A DNA stretch of 64,000 nt from Nocardioidaceae bacterium (GCA_018672315.1 CP076053.1:2219827-2283826); one strand, 5' to 3'; shown: positions 1 through 9,227, numbered from the stretch's first letter. The notes: a model not told the origin generated them from the sequence alone. A program made the numbers and translations.

Positions 1-718
1 CCCCGCCCTCCTTCTCGGTCGGGGTGGCCACGTCGGTGACCTCGCCGCCCTCGAGCTTGGCCTGCACCAGCGCCTCGAGAGCCTCCTCGTAGTCGTCGGT
101 GTACTCCGAGGCGTCGAAGTCCCCGGCCAACGTCTCGACCAGGAGCGAGGCCATCTTCTTCTCCTGGTCCTTCGCCTCCTCGGCCGGCTCGACGTCGAAG
201 TCGGGCTGCCGGACCTCGTCGGGCCACAGCATCGTCTGGAGCACGATCACCCCGTCGCGCACGCGGAGCACCGCCAGCGTCATGCGCTGCCGCAGCGACA
301 CCGTCACCAGTGCCACCCGGTCGGTGTCGACGAGCGCCTCGCGCAGCAGCGCGTACGCCTTCGTGCCGGCCTTGTCGGGCTCGAGGTAGTAGGACTTCTC
401 GAACCACAGCGGATCGACCTGGTCGCTCGGCACGAACTTCTCCACCGAGATCTCCCGACTGGAGCTGACCGGCAGCTCGGCGAGGTCCTCGTCGGTCAGG
501 ATCACCATCTTGCCGTCGTCGGTCTCGTAGCCCTTGGCGATGTCGGCGTACGCCACCTCCTCGCCGTCCACCTCGCACACCCGCTTGTAGCGCACCCGGC
601 CGCCGTCCTCGGCGTGCACCTGGCGGAACGTCACGTCGTGGCTCGACGTCGCGGCGTACAGCTTCACGGGCACCGAGACCAGCCCGAAGGAGATCGCACC
701 CTTCCAGATCGCCCGCAC
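1..718 (-). CDS. ku: Ku DNA end-binding protein (C-terminus beyond window)
   Basis: Bacterial Ku forms a homodimeric ring on double-strand break ends and recruits LigD for non-homologous end joining. The GTG start at 718 gives MRAIWKGAISFGLVSVPVKL, the typical start of bacterial Ku, followed by the conserved core (YKRVCEVDGEEV, then PLWFEKSYYLEPDK). About 239 residues are visible, including the bridge and a charged region ending in TEKEGG; the stop lies left of the window. A purine-rich stretch complementary to 726-733 serves as ribosome binding site. It is divergent from the ligase gene at 802, so one short intergenic region (719-801) drives both. Confidence 0.93.
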   Translation of the reverse strand, partial: MRAIWKGAISFGLVSVPVKLYAATSSHDVTFRQVHAEDGGRVRYKRVCEVDGEEVAYADIAKGYETDDGKMVILTDEDLAELPVSSSREISVEKFVPSDQVDPLWFEKSYYLEPDKAGTKAYALLREALVDTDRVALVTVSLRQRMTLAVLRVRDGVIVLQTMLWPDEVRQPDFDVEPAEEAKDQEKKMASLLVETLAGDFDASEYTDDYEEALEALVQAKLEGGEVTDVATPTEKEGG

Positions 719-801
719 CGTGTGGCCCCTCCCTGTCGCTCGCCGCCGCCGTGGACGGCCGAGGCCGTGCACGTCACGGCTCCTGAGGACAGGATGTACC
801 C

Positions 802-1764
802 GTGCGACCGATGCTTGCCACCTCCGGCACCCGCGTACCCACCGACCCGGGGTGGGCGCACGAGGTGAAGTGGGACGGCATGCGTGCCCTGGTCGACGTC
901 TCCGGCGCCCGCGAGCGGCGTACGCCCCGCCTCACGACCCGCACCGAGCGCGACGTCACCGTGGCGTTCCCCGAGCTCGGGGTCGTCGACGGGGCCCTCG
1001 CCGGCCGCGACCTTTTGCTCGACGGCGAGGTCGTCGCGATGGTCGAGGGCCGACCGTCGTTCGCCGGTCTGGCCGACCGCTTCCACGTCACCGACGCGCG
1101 CCGGGCGGCGAGGCTCGCGGCGGCCGCCCCGACGACGTACCTCGCCTTCGACCTGCTGCGTCTCGACGGCGAGGACCTGATCGGACGGCCCTGGGCCGAG
1201 CGTCGCCGCATGCTCGACGACATCGCCGCCACCGCGCTCGACGACGGCGGCTGGCCGCGACTCTCGGTGCCCCCGGTCTACGACGACGGCGAGGTGCTCC
1301 ACACCGCCACCGCCGCGCAGGGCCTCGAGGGCGTGGTGAGCAAGCGGGTCACCTCGCCCTACCGTCCCGGTCGCCGCAGCGAGGAGTGGCTGAAGTTCCC
1401 GCACCGGCCGACCCGTTCGTACGTCGTCGGCGGCTGGCGGCCCGAGAAGGACGGCCGCGGGCTCGGCGCGGTGCTCGTCGGTGAGCCCTCGACCGCGGGA
1501 CTGGTCTACCGCGGCCGGGTCGGGTCCGGCCTCGCCGGGGCCGCCGGACGGCGTCTGCTCGACCTGCTGCTCCCGTTGACCACCCACGAGGTGCCCTTCG
1601 CGACCGAGGTGCCGCCGACCGACGGCGACGTCGCGACGTGGGTACGCCCCGAGGTCGTCGTCGACATCGCCTCCCTGGGTCTCACCGGCGGCGGGCGGCT
1701 GCGGCAGCCCTCGCACCAACGCGTACGCCCCGACCTCACCCCCGACGACGTCATGGGCGCCTGA
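802..1764 (+). CDS. ATP-dependent DNA ligase, LigD ligase-domain type
   Basis: Seals nicks at the end of non-homologous end joining. The adenylation motif EVKWDGMR lies at residues 21-28, with Lys23 as the predicted AMP-accepting lysine; further conserved blocks are LLLDGEVV and LEGVVSKR, and an OB-fold region follows. At 320 residues it is only the ligase module; the polymerase module is the next gene and no phosphoesterase domain is seen, unlike the fused mycobacterial LigD. The GTG start at 802 gives MRPMLA, typical of the family. One base separates its stop from the next start, so the two are co-translated. Confidence 0.9.
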   Translation: MRPMLATSGTRVPTDPGWAHEVKWDGMRALVDVSGARERRTPRLTTRTERDVTVAFPELGVVDGALAGRDLLLDGEVVAMVEGRPSFAGLADRFHVTDARRAARLAAAAPTTYLAFDLLRLDGEDLIGRPWAERRRMLDDIAATALDDGGWPRLSVPPVYDDGEVLHTATAAQGLEGVVSKRVTSPYRPGRRSEEWLKFPHRPTRSYVVGGWRPEKDGRGLGAVLVGEPSTAGLVYRGRVGSGLAGAAGRRLLDLLLPLTTHEVPFATEVPPTDGDVATWVRPEVVVDIASLGLTGGGRLRQPSHQRVRPDLTPDDVMGA

Positions 1765-1765
1765 C

Positions 1766-2710
1766 GTGGCTGCCCGCCACGAGCAGCGCGTCGCCGTCGA
1801 CGGCCGGACCCTCGTCATCAGCAACCTCGACAAGGTGCTGTACCCGCGCACGGGCACGACGAAGGGGGAGGTGCTGCACTACTACGCCCAGGTCGCGCCC
1901 GTGCTGCTGCCGCACCTGGCCGACCGGGCGGTGACGCGCATCCGCTGGCCCCACGGGGTCGCCGAGGGGTCGTTCTTCGAGAAGAACCTGCCGACCGGTG
2001 CGCCGTCGTGGCTGGCCCGGGCGCAGATCACCGGGCACGGCTCCCGCAGCGGCACGGAGGGCGGCGAGACCGTCACCTACCCGGTGGTCGACGGGCTCGC
2101 GGCGCTCACCTACCTGGTCAACCTGGCATCCCTGGAGCTGCACGTGCACCAGTGGCGGGTCGACGTCGATGCGGACGGGGTGGGCGCCCCGCGTACGCCG
2201 GACCGCCTCGTCGTCGACCTCGACCCGGGACCGGGGGCGGGCCTGCACCAGTGCGCCCAGGTGGCCCTGATGGTGCGGCAGGCGCTGGCGGAACACGACC
2301 TCGACTGCGTGCCGGTCACGAGCGGCTCCAAGGGTCTGCACCTGTACGCCGCCCTCCCGTCGCCGACGGACGGGACCGAGAGGAGGACGTCCGCGGACGT
2401 GCGCGACCTCGCGAAGCAGGTGGCCCAAGCACTGGAGCGGGAGCGGGGCGACCTGGTGACCTCCACGATGACCAAGGCCAAGCGCAAGGAGAAGGTCTTC
2501 CTCGACTGGTCGCAGAACACCGCGGCCAAGACGACGATCACGCCGTACTCGCTGCGTGGCCGTGACCGTCCGCTCGTCGCCGCGCCGCGCACGTGGGCGG
2601 AGATCGAGGAGGGCGCCGAGGACGTCATGGCGCTCGACCAGTGCACGTGGGGCGAGGTGCTCGAGCGGGTCGGGACCTACGGCGACCTGTGCGAGCCCCT
2701 CCTGCCGTGA
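1766..2710 (+). CDS. LigD-type polymerase/primase domain protein
   Basis: A primase-polymerase (archaeo-eukaryotic primase fold) that fills gaps and adds nucleotides at broken ends during end joining. The family start ISNLDKVLYP is at about residues 20-29. The catalytic metal-binding DLDPG motif sits near residue 152, and SGSKGLHLY follows near residue 190. At 314 residues it matches a stand-alone polymerase domain. GTG start one base after the ligase stop. It ends ten bases from the end of the convergent ung gene. Confidence 0.9.
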   Translation: MAARHEQRVAVDGRTLVISNLDKVLYPRTGTTKGEVLHYYAQVAPVLLPHLADRAVTRIRWPHGVAEGSFFEKNLPTGAPSWLARAQITGHGSRSGTEGGETVTYPVVDGLAALTYLVNLASLELHVHQWRVDVDADGVGAPRTPDRLVVDLDPGPGAGLHQCAQVALMVRQALAEHDLDCVPVTSGSKGLHLYAALPSPTDGTERRTSADVRDLAKQVAQALERERGDLVTSTMTKAKRKEKVFLDWSQNTAAKTTITPYSLRGRDRPLVAAPRTWAEIEEGAEDVMALDQCTWGEVLERVGTYGDLCEPLLP

Positions 2711-2719
2711 GCCGAGGCC

Positions 2720-3412
2720 TCAGACGACGCGCCATTCGATCGCGTCCGCTCCCTGGGCCTCGAGCGCTGCGTTCACCTGGCTGAACGGACGCGAGCCGAA
2801 GAACCCCCGGTGCGCGGACAGGGGTGAGGGGTGCGGGGACTCCACGCACGGCACGTCGCCGAGCCGCGCCCGCAGCGATCGCGCCGGGTTGCCCCACAGC
2901 AGGCCGACGAGCGGACCGCCGCGAGCGGCCAGCGCGTCGATGGCGCACTCGGTCACGGCCTCCCACCCCTTGCCGCGGTGCGAGTTCGCCTCACCCGGCC
3001 GCACCGTCAGCACCCGGTTGAGCAGCAGCACGCCCCGGTCGGCCCAGGCGGTCAGGTCGCCGTGGGGCGCAGGCGCGACGCCGAGGTCGTCGGAGAGCTC
3101 GGTGTAGATGTTGCGCAGGCTCGCCGGCACCGGAGTGCCGCGCGCCGCCGAGAAGCTCAGGCCCACCGGCACCCCGGGGGTGGGGTAGGGGTCCTGGCCG
3201 ACCAGCAGCACGCGTACGCCCGCGAGGGGTCGCTCGAAGGCGCGCAGCACCAGCTCGCCCGCCGGCTGGTAGCCACGGCCGGCCGCCACCTCCGCGCGCA
3301 GGAAGTCGCCCATGCGGGCGATGTCGGGCCCCACCGGAGCCAGCGCCTCGGCCCAGTCGGCGGCCATCAGTCCGCGCTCGACGAGCGAGTCGAGCGAGCC
3401 CGGCGCCGTCAT
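2720..3412 (-). CDS. ung: Uracil-DNA glycosylase (family 1)
   Basis: Removes uracil from DNA, opening base excision repair. The catalytic water-activating motif GQDPYPTP has Asp at about residue 74; [12 protein letters not shown] and LLWGNPA follow, and the C-terminal [18 protein letters not shown] carries the catalytic His. The 230-residue length is normal. The ATG start overlaps the stop of the upstream esterase gene by four bases (ATGA), so it is the last gene of a three-gene operon with the hydrolase at 4341-5582. Confidence 0.96.
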   Translation of the reverse strand: MTAPGSLDSLVERGLMAADWAEALAPVGPDIARMGDFLRAEVAAGRGYQPAGELVLRAFERPLAGVRVLLVGQDPYPTPGVPVGLSFSAARGTPVPASLRNIYTELSDDLGVAPAPHGDLTAWADRGVLLLNRVLTVRPGEANSHRGKGWEAVTECAIDALAARGGPLVGLLWGNPARSLRARLGDVPCVESPHPSPLSAHRGFFGSRPFSQVNAALEAQGADAIEWRVV

Positions 3413-4344
3413 GAGCCCGCCCGCGCCGCGTCGCGAACGAGCGGCTCGAGCAGTCCCGCCACCGCCTGCTGCTCGACGGCGAAGGGGTGCAGGGCCAGTG
3501 CCTCGCCGCGGACGGTCTCCACGCCGTTGACCCAGGGCTCCTCGGCGCAGATGTCGTGGTCGGCAGACGGCTCGTAGAGGTCGAGGAAGAGCGCGTCGGA
3601 CTGCTCGGCGGCGGCCTCCACGGCGTCGCTCAGGCCCCGCACCGCGTCGTCCAGCCGACCGAGTGCTGCCTCGGGCACCGGCAGCTCGGGGCAGGTCCCC
3701 GACTCAGGGGCCAGGCGGGGATAGCCGACGAGCACCACGACCGCGTCCTCGGCGACCTGCTCGCGCGTGAGCTCGACGACATCGATGAGGTTCTCGGTCA
3801 CGGTGGCGAAGGAGTCCTCGAGACCGCCGTCGTCCAGCGCGGCCTCGCAGTCCTCCGCGGAGGCCCGGGCGCAGGCGCCCGTGATGCGACCGAAGATGCC
3901 CTCGTCGTTGCCGCCGAGCCCGATGGTCACCAGGTCGGTCTCCTCGGTCAGGGCCTCCTCCTGCGGCGGGATCTCGACGGTCTCACCCGTCGGCACCTCG
4001 AAGGTCTGCTCACCGGTCACGTCGTCGGTGTCCGCACCCGAGCACGACACGTCGACGAGGCGTACGCCGAGCTGCTCGGCCAGGAGCGCCGGGTAGTTCT
4101 GCGTCGACCGCAGGCACCCACCGGCCAGGTCGGTGCCCGGCGTCAGGGGGGCGGCGGTGTAGGAGTCGCCCAGCGCCGCGTAGGCGTCGAACGGCGACGG
4201 GGGGCCTGCGGGCTCCGGCGACGCGGTCTGTGTCGTCGCGGTGCCCGAGGACGTCCCGGGGTCACCCGGCTCGGCGGTCCCACCGCCGGCGCTGCACCCG
4301 GCAAGGCCGAGCGCGAGCACGCCAGCCAGCGCGGCGGCCTTCAG
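3409..4344 (-). CDS. Secreted SGNH/GDSL-family esterase lipoprotein
   Basis: Predicted cell-surface lipid-anchored hydrolase. Block I GDSY (ALGDSYTAA) and block III GGND (GLGGNDEG) are clear; a C-terminal LHPFA could supply the catalytic His. If translation begins at the CTG at 4344, the N-terminus is [17 protein letters not shown], a textbook lipoprotein signal with lipobox LAGC at residues 14-17. No ATG, GTG or TTG lies in frame near it; the nearest are GTG codons at 4530 and 4548, which would add over 60 arginine-rich residues read inside the upstream gene. The CTG overlaps the upstream stop as CTGA. A Ser/Pro/Thr-rich linker follows the lipobox. 311 residues with the CTG start. Confidence 0.85.
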   Translation of the reverse strand: MKAAALAGVLALGLAGCSAGGGTAEPGDPGTSSGTATTQTASPEPAGPPSPFDAYAALGDSYTAAPLTPGTDLAGGCLRSTQNYPALLAEQLGVRLVDVSCSGADTDDVTGEQTFEVPTGETVEIPPQEEALTEETDLVTIGLGGNDEGIFGRITGACARASAEDCEAALDDGGLEDSFATVTENLIDVVELTREQVAEDAVVVLVGYPRLAPESGTCPELPVPEAALGRLDDAVRGLSDAVEAAAEQSDALFLDLYEPSADHDICAEEPWVNGVETVRGEALALHPFAVEQQAVAGLLEPLVRDAARAGS

Positions 4345-5582
4345 CGCGCCAACCCCCGCGACCCGGCGGAGGAGTAGCGCCGGGTCGGGTTGGAGCCGAT
4401 CTTGCCGCGGTCGGGCATCGGCTCGACCTCGGTCGAACGGGCCTTGGCGACGGTGCGCCGGTCCACCCGCTCGGCCGGCGTCGGCTGGGCGGGGGTCGTC
4501 TTCTGCACGCTCTGGTGCGCGTCGAGCCACTCGTCCAGGATGACCCACGTGGTCGAACGCGACTCACGCCCGGTGATCATGCCGAGGTGTCCACCCGGCA
4601 CGACCTCGAAGCGCACCTCGGCCGCGCCGGTCAGCAGGTCCACGAGGTGGCGTACGGACCGCACGGGGGCGATCGAGTCGTTGCCGCCCGCGAAGACCAG
4701 CGTCGGCGCCGTCACCGCCGCGACGTCGACGCTGCGCCCCCCGATGCGCATGCGTCCTCGCTTGAGCTGGTTGCCGCGGATGAAGTGGTGGTACAGCTGC
4801 CCGAACGAGCGCCCGGGGTAGGCGATCATGTGGTCGGTGAAGCGGTCCACCGCCTCGATCTGCGCGAGGAACTCGCGGTCGTCGAGGTTGAGCGCCAGCG
4901 CGAGCGGCTTGGTGATGACCTTGTGCACGCTGGAGAGCTGGAACGCCTTCTTGACCAGCGGCTTGGGTGCCCCGCCGAGCAGACGGTAGAGCGGGGTCAC
5001 CGGGCCGCGCCCGCGCGCCGCGACGATGAGCGGGCGCAGCGGGGCGATCAGCGGCACCTGCGAGACGTCGAACGGTGAGCCCACCACGGTCAGCGACGCG
5101 ATCGGGAGATCCTCGGCCTCCGCGGCGACCAGGGCAGCGAAGATGCCGCCCAGGGACCAGCCGACCAGGTGCACCGGTCGCCGACCGGCGTGCTTGTGGA
5201 CCGCACGGATCGCGGCGGGCACGACCTCGTCGACCCAGTGCTCCATGCCGAGGTCACGGTCCTTGAAGGCGACCTCGCCGTACTCCACCAGATAGGTCGG
5301 GCGGCCGCCCTTGACCAGGTGCTCGACGAGTGAGCAGCCACGACGCAGGTCGAAGCAGATCGACGGCGCCGCCAGGGGAGTCACCAGCAGCACGGGGTCC
5401 CCGACACTGCGTACGCCCGACTGCGGCCGGTAGTGGTAGACCTCCCGGAGCCGACCGTCGTCGATCAGCGTGCGCGGCATCGGCCGGGTGTCGGCCAGAC
5501 CGCCGTAGAGCAGCTTGTGCGCCACGTTGCTGGCCGCCGAGACGACCTGGTCCGGCTTCGGGATCAGATCCATGCCGCGCAT
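4341..5582 (-). CDS. Alpha/beta hydrolase related to PHA synthase (PhaC-like)
   Basis: 413-residue cytoplasmic protein of the alpha/beta hydrolase fold resembling class III PHA synthases: a VLLVTPLAAPSICFDL block, the nucleophile elbow HLVGWSLGG, a late Asp (FAGGNDSIAP) and a late His (VPGGHLG). The elbow has Ser where true PHA synthases have Cys, so polyester synthesis is unlikely and hydrolase or acyltransferase activity fits better. The substrate is unknown. The last 50 residues are basic and probably disordered. It heads a convergently transcribed trio with the esterase and ung. On the minus strand a GATCCT hexamer lies seven bases before the ATG, suggesting a leaderless start. Confidence 0.8.
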   Translation of the reverse strand: MRGMDLIPKPDQVVSAASNVAHKLLYGGLADTRPMPRTLIDDGRLREVYHYRPQSGVRSVGDPVLLVTPLAAPSICFDLRRGCSLVEHLVKGGRPTYLVEYGEVAFKDRDLGMEHWVDEVVPAAIRAVHKHAGRRPVHLVGWSLGGIFAALVAAEAEDLPIASLTVVGSPFDVSQVPLIAPLRPLIVAARGRGPVTPLYRLLGGAPKPLVKKAFQLSSVHKVITKPLALALNLDDREFLAQIEAVDRFTDHMIAYPGRSFGQLYHHFIRGNQLKRGRMRIGGRSVDVAAVTAPTLVFAGGNDSIAPVRSVRHLVDLLTGAAEVRFEVVPGGHLGMITGRESRSTTWVILDEWLDAHQSVQKTTPAQPTPAERVDRRTVAKARSTEVEPMPDRGKIGSNPTRRYSSAGSRGLAR

Positions 5583-5615
5583 GGTACGCAGGATCGGCCC
5601 CGCCGGCGGTGAGGC

Positions 5616-7130
5616 TCAGTCGCTGCCGGCCGGGCGGTCCTGCCCGAGCAGGTCGAGGAACGCCGAGGCCCACGCCGCGACGTCGTTGTCGGCCACCGTG
5701 CGCCGCATCGCCCGCATGCGGCGACGCCGGTCGTCGCGGTCGGCCGAGGAGGCCTCCATCATCGCGGCCTTCATGCCGTTGATGTCGTACGGGTTGACCA
5801 GGTACGCCTGGCGCAGCTCGTCGGCGGCCCCGGCGAACTCGCTGAGCACGAGCGCGCCGTCGTCGTCGTAGCGGCACGCGACGTACTCCTTGGCCACGAG
5901 GTTCATGCCGTCGCGCAGCGGCGTGACGACCATGACGTCGGCGGCGCGGTACAGCGCCGCCAGCTCCTCGCGCGGGTAGGAGTTGTGCAGGTACGAGATC
6001 GCCGGCTTGCCGATCTTGCCGAGGTCGCCGTTCACCATGCCGACGAGCTGGTTGATCTCGTTCTTGAGCGCGACGTACTCCTCCACACGCTCGCGCGAGG
6101 GCGTGGCGACCTGCACGAAGACGGCGTCCTCCACGTCGAGCTGGCCCTCCTCGACGAGCTCGGCGAAGGCGCGCAGCCGGGCGAAGATGCCTTTGGTGTA
6201 GTCGAGTCGGTCGACGCCCAGGAACACGGTGCCGGGGTTGCCGAGGGCCTCGCGGATCTCCTTGCTGCGCTGCTCGACCTTCTCGTCCCGGGCGAGCTCG
6301 ACGAAGTCGTCGTAGTCGATGGAGATCGGCAGCGCCTGGGCGCGGACGACCCGGCCGTCGGGCAGGTGGACCCGGTCGCGGTGGGTCTTGTGGCCGACGC
6401 GCTGGCGCACGAGGCGTACGAAGTTGGCGGCCCCGCCGGGCAGCTGGGTGCCCACGAGGTCGGCCCCGAGGAGGCCCTCGAGGATCTGGCGCCGCCACGG
6501 CAGCTGCTGGAAGAGCTCCGGCGGCGGGAACGGGATGTGCAGGTAGAAGCCGATCGTCACATCGGGGCGGGACTCCCGCAGCATCTGCGGCACGAGCTGC
6601 AGTTGGTAGTCCTGCACCCAGACCGTGCCGCCGTCGGCGACGACCTCGGCGCAGCGGTCCGCGAAGCGCTGGTTGACCGTGACGTACGCGTCCCACCACT
6701 CGCGGTGGAACTCCGGCTTGGCGACGAGGTCGTGGTAGAGCGGCCACAGGGTCGCGTTGGAGAAGCCCTCGTAGAACTCCTCGACCTCCTGGCCGGACAG
6801 GCGCACGGGCACCAGGTCGAGCCCGGCGTCGTGGAACGGCTCGACCTCCTCGTCGGCGATGCCGGGCCAGCCGATCCAGGCGCCGTCGTTCTCCCGCATC
6901 ACCGGCATCAGGGCGCTCACGAGACCGCCGGGGGAGGTGCGCCAGTCCACGGAGCCGTCGTCGTGCACGACGCGGTCGACCGGCAGTCGGTTGGCCACGA
7001 CGACGAGGTCGGCGGAGCGTGCTCCACCGATGCGGGCGAGGCCGTTCGGGTCGTCCGTGCTCACGGTCGTCACCGTAACCCCGCCGTGACCGCCGTATGC
7101 CTTCCGCGCGTCGAACCACACCGTTGTCAT
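5616..7130 (-). CDS. otsA: Alpha,alpha-trehalose-phosphate synthase (UDP-forming)
   Basis: GT20 glycosyltransferase making trehalose-6-phosphate from UDP-glucose and glucose-6-phosphate. Family landmarks are present in order: VVVANRLPVD, SPGGLVSAL, WIGWPG, VWVQDYQLQLVPQMLR, FYLHIPFPP, FLGVDRLDYTKGI, and near the end TPLRDGMNLVAKEYVACR. 504 residues from the ATG at 7130; GTG codons about 20 residues in are alternative starts, because the conserved region begins only near residue 40. The partner phosphatase otsB lies at 8170 on the other strand, so the pathway is clustered but not one operon. Confidence 0.95.
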   Translation of the reverse strand: MTTVWFDARKAYGGHGGVTVTTVSTDDPNGLARIGGARSADLVVVANRLPVDRVVHDDGSVDWRTSPGGLVSALMPVMRENDGAWIGWPGIADEEVEPFHDAGLDLVPVRLSGQEVEEFYEGFSNATLWPLYHDLVAKPEFHREWWDAYVTVNQRFADRCAEVVADGGTVWVQDYQLQLVPQMLRESRPDVTIGFYLHIPFPPPELFQQLPWRRQILEGLLGADLVGTQLPGGAANFVRLVRQRVGHKTHRDRVHLPDGRVVRAQALPISIDYDDFVELARDEKVEQRSKEIREALGNPGTVFLGVDRLDYTKGIFARLRAFAELVEEGQLDVEDAVFVQVATPSRERVEEYVALKNEINQLVGMVNGDLGKIGKPAISYLHNSYPREELAALYRAADVMVVTPLRDGMNLVAKEYVACRYDDDGALVLSEFAGAADELRQAYLVNPYDINGMKAAMMEASSADRDDRRRRMRAMRRTVADNDVAAWASAFLDLLGQDRPAGSD

Positions 7131-7226
7131 TCGCGGGACCTATCGTGTCGGTGGCGGGGTGTGTCCACCGGACAGGTGGTGCGGCCCGGGCAGACGGCGG
7201 AGCACAGGTGAGACGGAGGAGGCGCG

Positions 7227-7538
7227 ATGGAGGCCGACGAGGCAGCCGCGCGGGCCGAGCAGGCACCGGACCGGTCCGGTGAGGCGGCGGGTCTGAGTGA
7301 GCGCGACCGCAGGATCCTGGACTTCGAACGGCAGTGGTGGAAGTTCCACGGCGCGAAGGAGCAGGCGGTCCGCGAGATGTTCGACATGTCGAGCACGCGG
7401 TACTACCAGGTGCTCAACGCGCTGATCGACCGTCCCGACGCCCTCGAGCACGATCCTCTGCTCGTCCGTCGTCTCCGCCGCCTCCGCGCGGCACGGCAGC
7501 GGGCGCGCTCGGCCCGCCGCCTCGGGTTCGAGGTCTGA
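7227..7538 (+). CDS. DUF3263 family protein
   Basis: 103-residue actinobacterial protein. The DUF3263 core (SERDRRILDFERQWWKFHGAKE) runs from about residue 27, followed by EMFDMSSTRYYQVLNALIDRP, which looks like a helix-turn-helix, and then an arginine-rich tail. The family is uncharacterised but probably binds DNA. A GGAGG site precedes the ATG. The next gene starts two bases after its stop, so the two form an operon, an arrangement common in actinobacteria. Confidence 0.88.
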   Translation: MEADEAAARAEQAPDRSGEAAGLSERDRRILDFERQWWKFHGAKEQAVREMFDMSSTRYYQVLNALIDRPDALEHDPLLVRRLRRLRAARQRARSARRLGFEV

Positions 7539-7539
7539 G

Positions 7540-8118
7540 ATGAGGTCTGCCATGTGGTCTGTCAGAACAGCGTTTCCGTCGGCTCCGCGGGGTGCTCGCC
7601 GCAGCGATCGAGGGGTGGTGCTCCCCGGGGCGATCGCGATGCTGGGAGCCGGTGGCGTCCTCGCCGCGGGCGCGCTCCTCGTGCTGACCGAGCCGGGTGG
7701 TGCGGACCAGGCCGCGGCGGTCGCGCCGGCGGCGCCGTCGGCTCCCCGGCAGACGCAGGACCTGCAGGTCGCGGACCCGTCGGACGAGCAGAGCACCGGC
7801 GTACGCGTGCTCTCGGGCGAGCAGCTGAGCAAGAAGAAGCCGCCGAAGATCGTGCGGTCCGAGGAGTACGTCGAGATCTACAACAACACCGGCATCGTCG
7901 GGCTCGCCGCCGACTCGGCGTCGCGTGCGCAGGGCGTGGGCTGGAACGTCGTGGCCGTGGACAACTGGTACGGCACGATCGTCGACACCACCGTCTACTA
8001 CCCCTCGGGGATGCGCCGGCAGGCGAACCTGCTCGCCACCGACCTCGGCATCGACCGGGTGGTGCCGGCGGTCGACCCGATGAGCGGTGACCGGCTCACC
8101 GTCATCCTCACCGGCTGA
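7540..8118 (+). CDS. Membrane protein with LytR C-terminal (LytR_C) domain
   Basis: 192 residues: a basic N-terminus, one membrane helix (GAIAMLGAGGVLAAGALLVL, about residues 28-47), a Pro/Ala-rich linker, then an extracytoplasmic LytR_C domain (VEIYNNTGIVGLAA to the end). This domain accompanies LytR-CpsA-Psr cell-wall ligases; there is no catalytic LCP domain here, so it is likely an accessory cell-envelope protein. ATG at 7540, two bases after the DUF3263 stop. Confidence 0.85.
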   Translation: MRSAMWSVRTAFPSAPRGARRSDRGVVLPGAIAMLGAGGVLAAGALLVLTEPGGADQAAAVAPAAPSAPRQTQDLQVADPSDEQSTGVRVLSGEQLSKKKPPKIVRSEEYVEIYNNTGIVGLAADSASRAQGVGWNVVAVDNWYGTIVDTTVYYPSGMRRQANLLATDLGIDRVVPAVDPMSGDRLTVILTG

Positions 8119-8169
8119 GCGAGTCGCTCGAGCAGGTCTGAGCCTCCCGCGGTGCGGCATGCTCCTGGC

Positions 8170-9000
8170 ATGGAGCAGCTGAGCGGGAGCCGTTGGACGC
8201 GCATCGTCGAGAGCGCCGGCGAGCTCGTCGTCGGACTCGACTTCGACGGGGTGCTGGCGCCGATCGTGGACGACCCCGAACGCGCGGTCATCCACCACCG
8301 GGCGCCGGCCCTGCTGGCCAGGCTCGGAGCTCGCGTGCGCGCCATCGCCGTCATCACCGGTCGACCTGCCGGTCAGGCCCTGGCCCTCGGCGGACTCGAG
8401 GCCGTGGGTGAGCAGGTGCGGGCGTCGGGCGGTGTGCTGCGGGTGCTGGGCCAGTACGGCAACGAGCGGTGGAGCTCCGAGGAGCCCGTCGTCGTGACCC
8501 CCGATCCGCCCGCCGGCGTCGCGGCCCTCCTGGACGAGCTCCCCGCCCTGCTCGCCGACGCCGACGCCTCCGGTGCCTGGGTCGAGGAGAAGGGTCTTGC
8601 GGTCGGCGTGCACACCCGGCGGCTGCAGGACGGCGCCGCGGCGTACGACCGCCTCGAGGGCCCGTTGCGCGAGGCGGCCGAGCGCCACGGCCTGCACCTC
8701 GAGCCGGGCCGCATGGTGCTGGAGCTGCGTGCCCCGGGGGCCGACAAGGGCGATGCGGTGCGCGAGGCGGTGACCGACCACGACGCCGGGGCGGTCCTCT
8801 ACGCCGGGGACGACCTGGGCGACGTGCCCGCCTTCGACGCCGTCGAGGCGCTCGCGGGCGAGCAGCACCTGCCGGGCTTCCTCGTCTGCTCGGGATCGGG
8901 CGAGCAGCAGGCCCTCGTGGGACGAGCCGACGTCGTCGTGGAGGGCCCCGACGGGGTCATGGACCTTCTGGAGCGTCTCGCCGAGGCGATCGGCGCGTGA
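8170..9000 (+). CDS. otsB: Trehalose-6-phosphate phosphatase
   Basis: HAD-family phosphatase converting trehalose-6-phosphate to trehalose. HAD motif I DFDGVLAPI carries the nucleophile Asp about 20 residues from the start; then VITGRPA (motif II), GADKGDAV (Lys of motif III) and YAGDDLGDVPAF (acidic motif IV). 276 residues from the ATG at 8170, chosen because CATGCT lies six bases upstream, the leaderless pattern seen across the window. A GTG at 8152 would add six residues. Confidence 0.93.
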   Translation: MEQLSGSRWTRIVESAGELVVGLDFDGVLAPIVDDPERAVIHHRAPALLARLGARVRAIAVITGRPAGQALALGGLEAVGEQVRASGGVLRVLGQYGNERWSSEEPVVVTPDPPAGVAALLDELPALLADADASGAWVEEKGLAVGVHTRRLQDGAAAYDRLEGPLREAAERHGLHLEPGRMVLELRAPGADKGDAVREAVTDHDAGAVLYAGDDLGDVPAFDAVEALAGEQHLPGFLVCSGSGEQQALVGRADVVVEGPDGVMDLLERLAEAIGA

Positions 9001-9074
9001 CCGGCGGGTGACCTCGGTCTCGCATGTCGGTCTCGACGTGCGCATCGTGAGACACCTGCCTAGCATTGGGCTTG

Positions 9075-9215
9075 CTCATCGAGAGGGGCAGAGGGATACG
9101 GCCCGCTGAAGCCCCGGCAACCGCCCGATCGACGTCCACGCCAGAGTGGGGCGCGTCGAGGGGAAAGGTGCCAAGTCCGTCTCGTCACCGAAGGTCGGTC
9201 GGCGGGAAAGATGAG
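9075..9215 (+). ncRNA. SAM-I (S-box) riboswitch
   Basis: The segment carries the S-box core. P1 pairs CTCATC (9075-9080) with GATGAG (9210-9215); between them are GAGAGGGGCAGAGGGA, the GAAGCCCCGGCAACC block, and AAAGGTGCCAAGTCCG. The pattern fits class SAM-I rather than SAM-IV. The ribosome binding site of the next gene (AGGAGG, 9216-9221) directly abuts the 3' strand of P1. When SAM closes P1 the site would be occluded, so translational control is plausible. No terminator stem with a U-run is visible between aptamer and start. A TAGCAT hexamer at 9061-9066 could be the -10 element. Confidence 0.9.
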
Positions 9216-9227
9216 AGGAGGCCCTCC

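Noticed and set aside
4345-4548. GTG starts at 4530 or 4548 for the esterase lipoprotein
   Set aside because: They would add more than 60 basic residues ahead of a clear lipoprotein signal and lie deep in the upstream gene.
9066-9227. Upstream extension of threonine synthase through the riboswitch
   Set aside because: It would translate the SAM aptamer; the TTG at 9228 has a good ribosome binding site and the right N-terminus.
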